Positions 49,138-58,546 of a DNA stretch of 64,000 nt are shown here, piece by piece. The first letter of the stretch is position 1. Every line of letters begins with the position of its first letter. The notes beneath the pieces were generated by a model. The model searched no databases and was not told where the DNA came from. It saw nothing but the letters and a program-made list of their open reading frames with translations. The translations under genes and the position numbers were made by a program. Source of the stretch: Chlorogloeopsis fritschii PCC 6912 (GTDB lineage: Bacteria > Cyanobacteriota > Cyanobacteriia > Cyanobacteriales > Nostocaceae); contig NZ_AJLN01000116.1 of the NCBI RefSeq assembly GCF_000317285.1, positions 186,001 to 250,000 of the forward strand, read 5' to 3'.

Positions 49138-51835
49138 AATTAAAGTGGGTTCCTACTGTGTTGTCACCAAGTTTAATTGCTTGTGAATAATTAGATTTAG
49201 CGTTTTCATAGTCGCCTACTTTCTGATAAAACATTGCTAAATTGCCATGAAACTCGTATAATTCGCCGTTATCTCGATAATCATCCTGATTGTTAAATTT
49301 AGGAAGTGTTTTGTGATATATTTCAATGGCTTTAATATATTTTTGAATAGCTTCATCATAATATTTATTAGCTTCCTCGTTTTTCCCTTCCTTTGCTTTC
49401 ATATCTCCTTGTAAGGCTTTAAGCAATCCAAAATTAGCAAATGCAGATGCTGGAGCGTTATCTTCTTGGGCAGTAGCTTTCTCAAAATCAAAATAGGCTT
49501 TTTGATAGTAGATAGCTCCTTTTTGAAGTTGAGTATTTTTTTCATCGTTATACAAAGATGTTCCGAATTGTAGACAAGCGTAAGCTCGCCGAGCATAAAG
49601 CCGAGCAGAAATAATTCCAGCTCTAGCAATAGCCTCATCGTACTTTTCTATAGCTTCTTCATATTCTCCCAAACTACTTAAGGCTAATCCCCAAGCAGAC
49701 CATAAAACATCACCTTCATAACTAAGTAAGTATGCTCTCTCAAAGTCTGCAACAGCTAACCTAAAATGTTCTTCTCCCATTGAAATAGTGTTATAAGCTA
49801 CTCCACGATAATAGTAGGCTGCTGCAAGACGACAATTACAATCTATTGCTTTTGTGAGGCTATCAATTGCTGAAAAAGCATTATTTTGACGCAATTGAGC
49901 TAATCCTAGATTGCTATAGGCTACATCAAAATTAGGATTTATTCTAATAGCTTTTCTAGTATCTTGAATTGCTTTTTCATAATTATCTTCATCTATAAAT
50001 AGCACACTTCTATTATTATATGCTTCTGCCAAATTAGAATCTAAACTGATAGCTTGATTATATGCTCTCATTGCCTCAGTAACTTGATTCAGTAGATAAT
50101 AGCGAGTTCCTAAATTGACATATTCTTTAGCGTGATGAGGATTTTCTTTCAAGAATATTTTTAATTCTTTAATTTCTTGCTCTATTTCTTTCTGCTCATT
50201 AATGCTTATAGATACATTTCCTCCAGTCTCCTCATCCTTATAAGAGGCTAAGAGAATACCACTAATAGTAATTTGCCTGCTTAAAGATTTCATTAGAAAC
50301 TGTTTTCCAGTAGCAGCTTGCTTACTGGCTACCTCAGGAGCGCCTTTATAATAAGATTTGATATGAGTATAATTTGGATAATTAGAATAATTGCTCAAAA
50401 GCTTGATATCATCGGATGTTAATCCAAGCGCTGACGATAAACGCTTGTATTTATCTTGCTGCTCACAGTCATTGTTCTTTAGATTTCCTTCATAACCATT
50501 AGCTTTTCTTGAGCTAAAATTAAAATCTTCGTCTGAGTTTACTTCCAAAATAGCTATTTGTAATTCATGAAATGTACTAATATTTAATTCACGTAAACGC
50601 TCCACTTTCGAGCCTAATTTCATACATAAAATTGCTTGATCTACCCAATTCACTATTTGTTGAGTATCAAATTGAGTAGATAAAAGTAACTTACATATAT
50701 CTGTGGTAGCTAAACTTTGAACATTATCAATACCTAACTCTGAAAGTCTAGCTTCATGCCAAGTATTTATACCTACAACATTTTTGAGTGGATATTCATT
50801 GTATTGCTCAATAGGTGCACTTAAAGCACGATTAGCAATAAAGGTTATCCAGCGGATGCCACGAGTAGGAAAAATTCCAATTAAAAAAGCTAGTATTTGC
50901 CAAGGTAAAGAATCTGTATTAGGGCTTTGTTGTTGATTTTCGGGAGGTTGATTAGGGCTTTGTTGTTGAGTCATTACCGCTGTTTGAGGCAATGATGAAT
51001 TTGGAGCGATCTTCTCAATTCCTCCAATTAATGAAGCGATACTAAAAGTGATAACTGCTGAAAGTAGAGTTCTTAGGATAACAGCACTATAAACTTGTGG
51101 TTGTAAATCGAAAGTATTATATCTTCTAATTAACAACTGTATACCAAAAAAGTAAGAGCCAAGAAATGCATAAAAAATTATTTCAACTGTAAGACTTTTG
51201 ATAACACCTAGCTCGTTTTTGTTGTAATATGCTGCAAATATAAGAGATGCTAGAGTAACAAATAAAATAATATATACACCAAATTGGAAAGGATTATATA
51301 CAGTATTGTAAAGTTCACTGATTTCATTAATATTTTCTTCAGAAACTAATCCCAATAATCTTAAATCATTTTCTAATCGGTCTTTTTGTACTTCAGATTT
51401 ATAATAACTGTATGCAATATATGAAATAGGGAAAATTCCAAGTAATGCTCCAACTACCAAAGTAAAAAGTATTTGATGCCTAGATATTTCAATACTTATA
51501 CTACTAATAAGAATTATGGATACAACTGAAAAAAATAGAATAACAAAAGACCAAATGCGTCTAAATTTTTTTCTTTTTGCTTCTGTCTTTTGTTTATATA
51601 TGTATAAATCAATATAACTTTCTATAAAATCGTCGATACCTTTAGTTAATCCATCAATAATATTGTTGTAATCTTCCTCTTTACTACCTTTCTCAAATTC
51701 TTCCTGTAAAAATTTTCTCAGTTTTTTAGGTGTATCTGTAGGATTGATGATATTTGAAGGTGATAAAAAATCAGAAAAATTTTTCAAAAATTCTCTTTTT
51801 TTATTTCTCCGATTAGACTTTAAAAATTTAAACAT
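49058..51835 (-). CDS. Membrane-anchored protein with HhH-like and TPR domains
   Basis: I do not recognise a named family. The 925-residue protein begins with a basic cytoplasmic stretch (MFKFLKSNRRNKKREFLKNF), then about six membrane segments at roughly 92-112, 122-145, 187-207, 215-236, 252-272 and 318-338. Next is a helix-hairpin-helix-like region at about 348-430 (VVGINTWHEARLSELGIDNVQSLATTDI..). At least eight TPR units follow from about 555 to the end, for example VNLGTRYYLLNQVTEAMRAYNQAISLDSN and AYNNRSVLFIDEDNYEKAIQDTRKAIRINPN. The TPR part should be cytoplasmic and bind partner proteins. Codon use and base composition are strongly AT-rich compared with flanking genes. The last TPR is cut short by a frame change. 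Its location beside the type III CRISPR operon suggests an accessory or defence function, which is inference only. Confidence 0.75.
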   Translation of the reverse strand: MFKFLKSNRRNKKREFLKNFSDFLSPSNIINPTDTPKKLRKFLQEEFEKGSKEEDYNNIIDGLTKGIDDFIESYIDLYIYKQKTEAKRKKFRRIWSFVILFFSVVSIILISSISIEISRHQILFTLVVGALLGIFPISYIAYSYYKSEVQKDRLENDLRLLGLVSEENINEISELYNTVYNPFQFGVYIILFVTLASLIFAAYYNKNELGVIKSLTVEIIFYAFLGSYFFGIQLLIRRYNTFDLQPQVYSAVILRTLLSAVITFSIASLIGGIEKIAPNSSLPQTAVMTQQQSPNQPPENQQQSPNTDSLPWQILAFLIGIFPTRGIRWITFIANRALSAPIEQYNEYPLKNVVGINTWHEARLSELGIDNVQSLATTDICKLLLSTQFDTQQIVNWVDQAILCMKLGSKVERLRELNISTFHELQIAILEVNSDEDFNFSSRKANGYEGNLKNNDCEQQDKYKRLSSALGLTSDDIKLLSNYSNYPNYTHIKSYYKGAPEVASKQAATGKQFLMKSLSRQITISGILLASYKDEETGGNVSISINEQKEIEQEIKELKIFLKENPHHAKEYVNLGTRYYLLNQVTEAMRAYNQAISLDSNLAEAYNNRSVLFIDEDNYEKAIQDTRKAIRINPNFDVAYSNLGLAQLRQNNAFSAIDSLTKAIDCNCRLAAAYYYRGVAYNTISMGEEHFRLAVADFERAYLLSYEGDVLWSAWGLALSSLGEYEEAIEKYDEAIARAGIISARLYARRAYACLQFGTSLYNDEKNTQLQKGAIYYQKAYFDFEKATAQEDNAPASAFANFGLLKALQGDMKAKEGKNEEANKYYDEAIQKYIKAIEIYHKTLPKFNNQDDYRDNGELYEFHGNLAMFYQKVGDYENAKSNYSQAIKLGDNTVGTHFNYGICLFKSGNSILENTIHSYNEDYRG

Positions 51836-52390
51836 AATTTTTCATTTCAGTAAAATAGATAAATTAATTAAGCTAGAGTAAAAATAAAAAATTAGTTCAG
51901 CCTATGAAGCTGATTAGATAGAGACTAATATAGTTCATATTTCTAAACTAACGCCATTTTGTTCTAAATAATAATGGCTGTACGATATCATTTTTTTTAA
52001 TATTTGAGAAGTCTTTTATAAATAAATAAAAACTTTTAAATAAACTTAACGATATATGAGGCGATCGCTTTCACAATAATTTGAGTTGAGCAATGTGAAA
52101 CTCAATCTACTCTTAATACACCAAACTAGCTTTAGCAGCCCACTAGAATTTAGGATTTACTTTATAAATCATCTCTTAAAGGATGTTTGTAAAGTCTAAA
52201 TCAATACTAACCCTGGCGATTGGACATCGCAGCTATACAGACAAACAAAACTCCGAAGTTCTGAGCCTCCTTGTGGAGGAGCTTAGTTTGTGTAGTAACG
52301 AATTATATTCGCCCAAAACTTTTAAAACATCCTCTTAATTAACCAGGGTTAGTTTAGTTATGATTGGCTTTAGTAAGTTATGAAAATAAT
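51836..52390. other. Structured intergenic region upstream of the TPR gene
   Basis: This holds an AT-rich promoter half (51836-52140) and a compact structured segment (52180-52353) listed separately. No gene is seen. Confidence 0.5.
52180..52353. other. Interleaved inverted repeats, possible structured RNA or MITE
   Basis: AGGATGTTT (52180-52188) pairs with AAACATCCT (52325-52333), and ACTAACCCTGG (52206-52216) pairs with CCAGGGTTAGT (52343-52353). The two pairings interleave instead of nesting. Between them lie hairpins GCGAT-TGGAC-ATCGC and CCTCC-TTGT-GGAGG, the latter inside a longer ACAAAC/GTTTGT stem. The arrangement is compatible with a pseudoknotted RNA or a decayed element. Confidence 0.5.
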
Positions 52391-53863
52391 TTAACAACGC
52401 TGTAACTGCGCTAACATCACCAAAATTTCATCCATCGCTTGCCGCACAACCCTCGCAGGCTGTTCAGTTTGATTTACCATCATACTAAATACAACCGGAT
52501 TATAACCAGGCGCATTGACATATCCTGAGAGAGTAACAACACCGCCCAGAGTTCCTGTTTTTGCTTGTACAATTCCCGTTGCCGGCGTATCAACCAGACG
52601 ATTTTTTAAAGTGCCGCTCATACCCGCTACAGGTAGAGAAGCACGAAACACTTCTGCTTGTGATGACTGCGCCATTCCTTGTAAAGTTTGCACTAAAGCT
52701 TGTGGACTAATTAAATTTTTGCGCGACAAACCCGAACCATCTGCCAAAACATAACTAGTTGGTTCAACTCCCAACTGAGTTAAAGTTGATTTTAAAACTT
52801 CTAAACCGACATCAGCCGTGCTTTGATTTTTTGTTGCTGGTTTTTTAATAGCTAATGCTCTTAACAATGCCTCAGTATAGAAATTATTACTATCTTGATT
52901 TGCTGTCATTACTAATTCTGATAGTGGAGGAGATTGAATAAAAGCTAATTCTTCTATCTCATTTTTGCTATTACTATCTAAAACTGATGCTTGTTTAACA
53001 GTAATTTTTTCTGCTGCCAAGACACTACGAAAACGCTGTAAAAAGTATTCTGCAGGTGCAAACACAGGTAAATTTACAAATTGTGATTGGGAACCTTCTG
53101 GTAACTGACCTTTAATTCGTAGTACTGAACCTTCTAGCTCGCGATTAACCTTGATAAAACTAGGTTGATTTTTTTCAACTGTGACCGATTGATTTATTAT
53201 CTGCCACTGTTTTTTCTGCTCGGAATTTAACCAAATTACTTTTAGAGGTTTACCTGAAGTTTGCGGTGACACAATAAAACTAAAAGAATTCTGATCCACA
53301 ATCAAACTGTTTATTGGTGTACCATCGCCTGATTGCAAATCTTCCCATTGCCAACTGGGATTAACAATATCTCCTTGAAAATAATTATCGTCAACCATCA
53401 AATGCTTAATTTCGTTGATACCCTTTTGTTTAAATTGTTTAGCCAATGTTGTCAGCTGGGCATCAGTTAAACTGGGATCTCCCCTACCCACTACACGCAA
53501 CCTATCACCATCGCGATACACAGAAGTACGAATGCGGTAATTTGCACCGAGTTCTGTTAGTGCGGCAGCTGTGGTTAGTAATTTAGTGTTAGATGCTGGA
53601 ATAAAGTATTTTTGAGCGTCCCGACTGTAAAGTGTTTCAGTAGAACCCAGATTTTGTACTAATACTCCCCAGCGCGCCCGACTGAATTCAGAGCGGTTAA
53701 TAATGGTATCTACCGCTGCTCCTAGTTGGGCAGGGCAAATTGTTTTAAGGGTAGTTGTTGGTACTGTAGATGCTGGGGTTTGTGCTTTTACTATTTGATG
53801 GTTGATACCTACTTGTACACTTAAAAATAGTATTAGCAAACTAGTAGAAAGTTTTTTAGGCAT
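52391..53863 (-). CDS. dacB: D-alanyl-D-alanine carboxypeptidase/endopeptidase (PBP4, family S13)
   Basis: The 490-residue exported enzyme trims peptidoglycan peptides and cleaves D-Ala-mDAP crosslinks. A signal peptide (LLILFLSVQVGINHQIVKAQ) precedes the active-site motif S91-NTK (PASNTKLLTTAAAL). The second motif lies in DGSGLSRKNLISP and the third in QAKTGTLGGVVTLSGY (KTG). The long insertion between the first and second motifs is the mark of the S13/PBP4 class. It is monocistronic. Length is normal. Confidence 0.93.
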   Translation of the reverse strand: MPKKLSTSLLILFLSVQVGINHQIVKAQTPASTVPTTTLKTICPAQLGAAVDTIINRSEFSRARWGVLVQNLGSTETLYSRDAQKYFIPASNTKLLTTAAALTELGANYRIRTSVYRDGDRLRVVGRGDPSLTDAQLTTLAKQFKQKGINEIKHLMVDDNYFQGDIVNPSWQWEDLQSGDGTPINSLIVDQNSFSFIVSPQTSGKPLKVIWLNSEQKKQWQIINQSVTVEKNQPSFIKVNRELEGSVLRIKGQLPEGSQSQFVNLPVFAPAEYFLQRFRSVLAAEKITVKQASVLDSNSKNEIEELAFIQSPPLSELVMTANQDSNNFYTEALLRALAIKKPATKNQSTADVGLEVLKSTLTQLGVEPTSYVLADGSGLSRKNLISPQALVQTLQGMAQSSQAEVFRASLPVAGMSGTLKNRLVDTPATGIVQAKTGTLGGVVTLSGYVNAPGYNPVVFSMMVNQTEQPARVVRQAMDEILVMLAQLQRC

Positions 53864-54122
53864 TGTCTAGACTTAGCGATCGCATAATTTGACTAACAGG
53901 AATTATCCAGCAAGTCACTGTAAATATCAGCAGACAGCCTAAGCAAATTAATAGTTTCCTGATGTAGAGAATTTACCAGATATTAAAGTGGTGTGGATTG
54001 ATGAATCGTTTTCAACTAGTGTGCGATCGCAGCTATAGCAGCCCTAAATCATTCGTGAATCACAAATTAGATCAGACTGCTATGTAGCTAGCGATCGCGT
54101 TCGATATTTTTATATTTAAGGT

Positions 54123-54716
54123 CTATTGACTAAGAGTTACAACTCCACAGGCTATTCTTGCCCCACCAGCTTCTGCTGCCGTACCACCCGCTTTTTGTTG
54201 ATCTTTTAATAGGTGGATGATGACTGCACTACCGTCTCCGTCAAACAGGGTGAGGGGGCCTTCACTTAGTGTGACTCGGCTAGTCTGCGTACTGTATGTT
54301 GCAACGCCCGCCGCATCCACTTCTAAGTTCGGCAAGTCGCCCATATGATAAGGGTGGTTTTCCTGTACGGGAAGTTCATTACCGAAAGGGCCAGGATCAA
54401 AGTGCCCACCGGCACTGCTATAAGCAGGATCGGCATTAGGATCGCACACACCTACAGAATGAATATGGAAACCGTGCAAACCGGGAGTCAGCTTAGTCGG
54501 ATTGCCTTGAACTTGCCCCCAAATTCTGACCACACCATCTTGACGCTGACTCAGATTTAGGGTGCCAGTAATGTCGTCACCGGTAATCTGGACTTGTGCT
54601 CGTAGCGCAGACTGCGACATACTTGGTTGCCCCATTAGAAATCCCCAAACCAGCACCAAGCAAAGGCTGACTCCTATGAAAAACAAAGATTTTAGCGGCG
54701 AAAACTTGATCACCAT
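54123..54716 (-). CDS. sodC: Cu/Zn superoxide dismutase, exported
   Basis: The metal-binding motifs are complete: GFHIHSVGVC, GGHFDP, NHPYHMGDLPN and VIIHLLKDQ, with the paired Cys in GVC and IACGVV. A signal/anchor (VIKFSPLKSLFFIGVSLCLVLVWGFL) places it in the periplasm or at the membrane. The frame extends to 54797, but AGGAGG lies only 3-6 nt before ATG 54716 and GTG 54713, so translation starts there and the first 27 residues of the long frame are not real. Cu/Zn SOD is uncommon in cyanobacteria. It detoxifies extracytoplasmic superoxide. Confidence 0.92.
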   Translation of the reverse strand: MVIKFSPLKSLFFIGVSLCLVLVWGFLMGQPSMSQSALRAQVQITGDDITGTLNLSQRQDGVVRIWGQVQGNPTKLTPGLHGFHIHSVGVCDPNADPAYSSAGGHFDPGPFGNELPVQENHPYHMGDLPNLEVDAAGVATYSTQTSRVTLSEGPLTLFDGDGSAVIIHLLKDQQKAGGTAAEAGGARIACGVVTLSQ

Positions 54717-54797
54717 GACCTCCTGCTGTAATGACAAATAACTAGAGTTAACTTCCATTTGGTACTTGTACATCACGCTGCAAAGACGGCATGGCAA

Positions 54798-55278
54798 AGT
54801 AGGTGGCTATTTTTTCAATATCCACACTTGCTTTGAATAAAACCCTTTTGAAATTGAACGGGAAAGAATTAAATTTTCTCGCTTTAGTTTAGTGACTTAG
54901 TCTGTTGATTGTAACTAGGGTATGGTTCGTCCGCAGAGATGATGTACTTGCAGGTAATGAAACAAGGATTAACAAGACAGATCCGAGATAGCAACCAATA
55001 CTGACATGAATGTAAAGCATAATTTCAGACTTCGCGGCACACTTCTAGACATTGTTCGATCAGTCCTACATAATCTTTGAGTAGCAGTATTTTGTACTCA
55101 TAACTGAGCGTTATCACTTGTATTACCTCTGTTGTACATTATTGCATGTTATGGTGTAAAAACTTCCCTGAAATAATAAAAATAAGTATTATCACGCTAC
55201 TTGCTTTACCTTAGAAATGTTAATGAAAATCTTCTTTACTACACTTATTTTGTACTGACTTCCCCATTGTGATAGTAT
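54798..55278. other. Intergenic region without recognisable gene
   Basis: Between two minus-strand genes. I see no open frame, RNA gene or strong hairpin; promoter DNA for sodC lies on its left side. Confidence 0.45.
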
Positions 55279-56340
55279 TTATATCTGTTTTAGTTGTTGC
55301 TCAAGCCACTGTAAAATCCGGTTCCACGCCCACCATGGATCTGAGTCTTGTGCTTGGCGTTGGCACTGTTTGCTACTTAAATAGCCAACATGACCACCAT
55401 AATGAGTAAGTAACAAATCTATTGCTGGATTTTTAGCACAGATTGCTTGCAAATCGGGGGCGATCGCCGGATCGAAAAACGGATCGTCTTGTGCGTAAAT
55501 AATCAAAGTCGGTTTTGAAAAGCTTTTAAGTAATGGCAAAGGACTGCTAGCGTCATAGTAAGCCTCTGGTGAAGAAAAACCCAATCGTCCAATCACTAGT
55601 TCTCGGTCAAAAGCCCAAATGCTATTTGCTCTTTTAATCGCCTCTGGATCGAAACTTCCAGGATGAGCATCATGAATTTGCCACGCTAAATTTTTCAGGC
55701 TCTGAGCAATCCTGGCTTCAAAATATCTACCTGCTGGGTAACTAACTAAATAAGTAAGAGAGCGTCGCGAATCTAAGTTGGGACAAATTACCGCTGCACC
55801 GCCAATGTCACTTTCTGTAATGCCTAGATTTTCTTTGCTCTCAGACAGTTCCATCGCTGCTTTTACTCCCCACAGCGCTAACTGCCCCCCTAAAGAATAA
55901 CCTGTGAACCAAAATTTGCTTGGACATCCCATTTTTGCCGCGGTTGCGGCAATGCGGACAAAATCTTCTCCCTCATATAAACCATCACTAGTTAGCGTCG
56001 GTGATAACTTAGCAGTTTTGCCATGAGCACGCCAATCAAATAAGACTACAGCATATCCTTGCGCGTATGCCTTACGTCCTAAAAGCCTAAGAAACCATTG
56101 GTTTTCTAAATCCCCTGTAATACCGTAGGTGCCGATAATTGTGCTGTGAGCGTTGTTAGGTATAGCCACCCAGCCAAAAATGGGTATGCCTTGCCCACCG
56201 ATAAAAATTTGCTCCTTGTAAGGCGGTTCGGGGAATGTTGTAGACTTTTCCCAGTTAAGAGATCCCCACAAAGAAGCGTAGACAGTCATTGCTACACCGT
56301 TTTGCAAAAATAGCGGCGGATTATAGGGCGGGAAATACAT
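55279..56340 (-). CDS. YheT-like alpha/beta hydrolase
   Basis: The 353-residue protein has the alpha/beta-hydrolase core. The nucleophile elbow is WFTGYSLGGQLALWG (Ser in G-x-S-x-G), the acid lies in IIYAQDDPFFDPAI and the His in THYGGHVGYLS. The GGHVGYL end and IIGTYGITGDLENQW start resemble the YheT/EMB8 group. No export signal is present. The substrate is unknown. Its start region lies just downstream of the acetolactate synthase terminator. Confidence 0.83.
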   Translation of the reverse strand: MYFPPYNPPLFLQNGVAMTVYASLWGSLNWEKSTTFPEPPYKEQIFIGGQGIPIFGWVAIPNNAHSTIIGTYGITGDLENQWFLRLLGRKAYAQGYAVVLFDWRAHGKTAKLSPTLTSDGLYEGEDFVRIAATAAKMGCPSKFWFTGYSLGGQLALWGVKAAMELSESKENLGITESDIGGAAVICPNLDSRRSLTYLVSYPAGRYFEARIAQSLKNLAWQIHDAHPGSFDPEAIKRANSIWAFDRELVIGRLGFSSPEAYYDASSPLPLLKSFSKPTLIIYAQDDPFFDPAIAPDLQAICAKNPAIDLLLTHYGGHVGYLSSKQCQRQAQDSDPWWAWNRILQWLEQQLKQI

Positions 56341-56407
56341 AATTTCGACTTGTGAGAAATTCTACCTGCTTGCTGCGCGATCGCTCCTTAGCAAACACAA
56401 ACCAAAA

Positions 56408-56436
56408 AATAGGGTGGGCACAACCCACCCTATTTC
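56408..56436 (-). terminator. Terminator of the acetolactate synthase gene
   Basis: AATAGGGTGGG pairs with CCCACCCTATT around a 4-nt loop; on the minus strand the stem is followed by a T run (complement of AAAAAA at 56403-56409). It lies about 25 bp past the ilvB stop. Confidence 0.75.
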
Positions 56437-56460
56437 ATTTTGTCTGGCTATGCTTTGCTC

Positions 56461-58359
56461 TTACAACTTAGTCCCACACTCAGGACAAAAGTTATTATTA
56501 GGAGCATTTTTTGCACCGCAATTTCCGCAATATACGGGTTCTACGTCGGTTTTTGGAGCCTGCTTGGGCAAACCAACCATTTGAGCGTTGCTCTTACCGG
56601 GGGCTACCATTGGGTAGCAGTTTTCGTCTTTGGTGACATGGGCATCGATAATTACCGGGCCATTGTGAGCTAACATTTCGGCGATCGCATTTGGCAATTC
56701 TTCCCGGCTATTGATGACTATGCCCTTGATCCCATAAGCTTTGCACAGTAACTCAACATCCGGCATCCCTACTTCCATGTTCGAGCATGAGTAACGCTCG
56801 CCGTGAAAAGCTTGCTGCCATTGGCGTACCATGCCTTGCCAGCCATTATTTACAATTACAGTCTTGACATTAATACCATACTGCGCTAGAGTTCCAAGCT
56901 CTTGCAAGCACATCTGGAAGCTGGCATCACCGCTGATACAGATAACTTCCTGGTCAGGGAAGGCAACTTTTGCACCCATGGCGGAAGGTAAGCCAAAGCC
57001 CATCGTTCCCAAACCACCACTAGAAATCCAGCGTCGCGGCCCTGTTTTGAGGAATTGGGCTGCCCACATTTGATGTTGTCCGACATCAGTAGTATAGATA
57101 GCATTGGGCGCTTGCCGGGCTACTTCCACTATCACCTCTTGCGGTGACATACTATCTGGATGCTGGGGTACTACCAGTGGATACTCTTCCTTCCAGCGGT
57201 TGATTAATCTCAACCATTCTTGGGTTTGGTTGGGTGTACTCTTGAGATCCAATTCTTGACATCGCCGCAAAATATCAGTGAGGACGTTCTTGACATCTCC
57301 AACGATGGGTACATCGGGAACGCGATTTTTGCCTACTTCTGCGGGATCAATGTCAATGTGGATAACTTTAGCGCGGGAAGCGAATTCATCCAGCTTGCCG
57401 GTGACGCGGTCATCAAATCTGGCACCAACACATATTAGTAAATCGCAGTCGGTGACAGCAAAGTTAGCATAAGCAGTGCCGTGCATCCCCAACATATTTA
57501 AAGACAGGGGATGATGTTCGTCAAAGGCACCCAAACCCATCAACGTAGTAGTGACAGGGATATTAAATAATTCAGCTAGTTCTTGAAGTTCTTCGTAAGC
57601 ACCAGAAGCGATCGCACCCCCACCGACGTACAGCAAAGGGCGGCGGCTCTCGCGAATTAGTTGAATTGCGGCGTTAATCTGACGGGGATTACCTTTTACT
57701 GTCGGGCGATATCCAGGCAATTTTACCGAACCCGGTTCTACTGGTACATAGTCAAATTCTTCAAATGCCACGTCTTTGGGGACATCAACCAAAACAGGGC
57801 CAGGTCTTCCCGTACTGGCAATATGGAATGCCTCAGCAACAATTCGCGCCATGTCTTTGGGATCGCGCACTACGTAAGAGTGCTTGACGATGGGCAGCGT
57901 AATTCCGTAAATATCAGTTTCTTGAAATGCATCTGTACCAATCATTTTCCGTGGTACTTGTCCTGTGACAATCACCATCGGAATCGAGTCCATATAGGCA
58001 GTGGCAATACCTGTGACTAAATTAGTCGCCCCTGGCCCAGAAGTACCAAAGCACACTCCTACCTTACCCGTAGCGCGGGCGTAGCCATCTGCGGCATGGG
58101 CTGCGCCTTGTTCGTGTCTTACCAGGATATGCTTAATGCCGCCAGAGGCTTGTTCAAAATAAAGTTCATCATAAATTGGCAGAATCGCGCCGCCAGGATA
58201 ACCAAAAATATATTCAACGCCGTGGCGTTTGAGACTGTCAAGCAATGCAAAACCACCAGAAGCCCGTCTGGGCGTTGCGACTGGCGACAAGGAGACATTA
58301 GACTGGGTGGGATTCTCAATTTGTGGGGCACCTATTTGGGAACGCGATCGCACAGTCAA
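56461..58359 (-). CDS. ilvB: Acetolactate synthase large subunit with C-terminal zinc ribbon
   Basis: The 632-residue ThDP enzyme condenses two pyruvates, or pyruvate with 2-ketobutyrate, for branched-chain amino acids. [20 protein letters not shown] and [15 protein letters not shown] (catalytic Glu) form the N-terminal part. A FAD-domain region lies around [16 protein letters not shown]. The ThDP motif is [31 protein letters not shown]. After the normal end (about residue 600) there is an extra [25 protein letters not shown], four cysteines in CxxC pairs, a zinc ribbon not present in most bacterial AHAS. The regulatory small subunit ilvN is not adjacent. Confidence 0.95.
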   Translation of the reverse strand: MTVRSRSQIGAPQIENPTQSNVSLSPVATPRRASGGFALLDSLKRHGVEYIFGYPGGAILPIYDELYFEQASGGIKHILVRHEQGAAHAADGYARATGKVGVCFGTSGPGATNLVTGIATAYMDSIPMVIVTGQVPRKMIGTDAFQETDIYGITLPIVKHSYVVRDPKDMARIVAEAFHIASTGRPGPVLVDVPKDVAFEEFDYVPVEPGSVKLPGYRPTVKGNPRQINAAIQLIRESRRPLLYVGGGAIASGAYEELQELAELFNIPVTTTLMGLGAFDEHHPLSLNMLGMHGTAYANFAVTDCDLLICVGARFDDRVTGKLDEFASRAKVIHIDIDPAEVGKNRVPDVPIVGDVKNVLTDILRRCQELDLKSTPNQTQEWLRLINRWKEEYPLVVPQHPDSMSPQEVIVEVARQAPNAIYTTDVGQHQMWAAQFLKTGPRRWISSGGLGTMGFGLPSAMGAKVAFPDQEVICISGDASFQMCLQELGTLAQYGINVKTVIVNNGWQGMVRQWQQAFHGERYSCSNMEVGMPDVELLCKAYGIKGIVINSREELPNAIAEMLAHNGPVIIDAHVTKDENCYPMVAPGKSNAQMVGLPKQAPKTDVEPVYCGNCGAKNAPNNNFCPECGTKL

Positions 58360-58546
58360 ACCTCACGTGATAGCTAAGATAAAGCTGAAATTCTGTATTT
58401 AAAATTTCATTTTAATTTAAAACTCTCATAATTAATTGAGATTGTTCCCTATTCTTGACATAAAAGACTGGTTTATGAATTGAAAATGGGTGTGGGGGTG
58501 TAAGGGTATAGGGGTGTAGGAGAAAAAACCTTCTGCCTCCTGCCTT

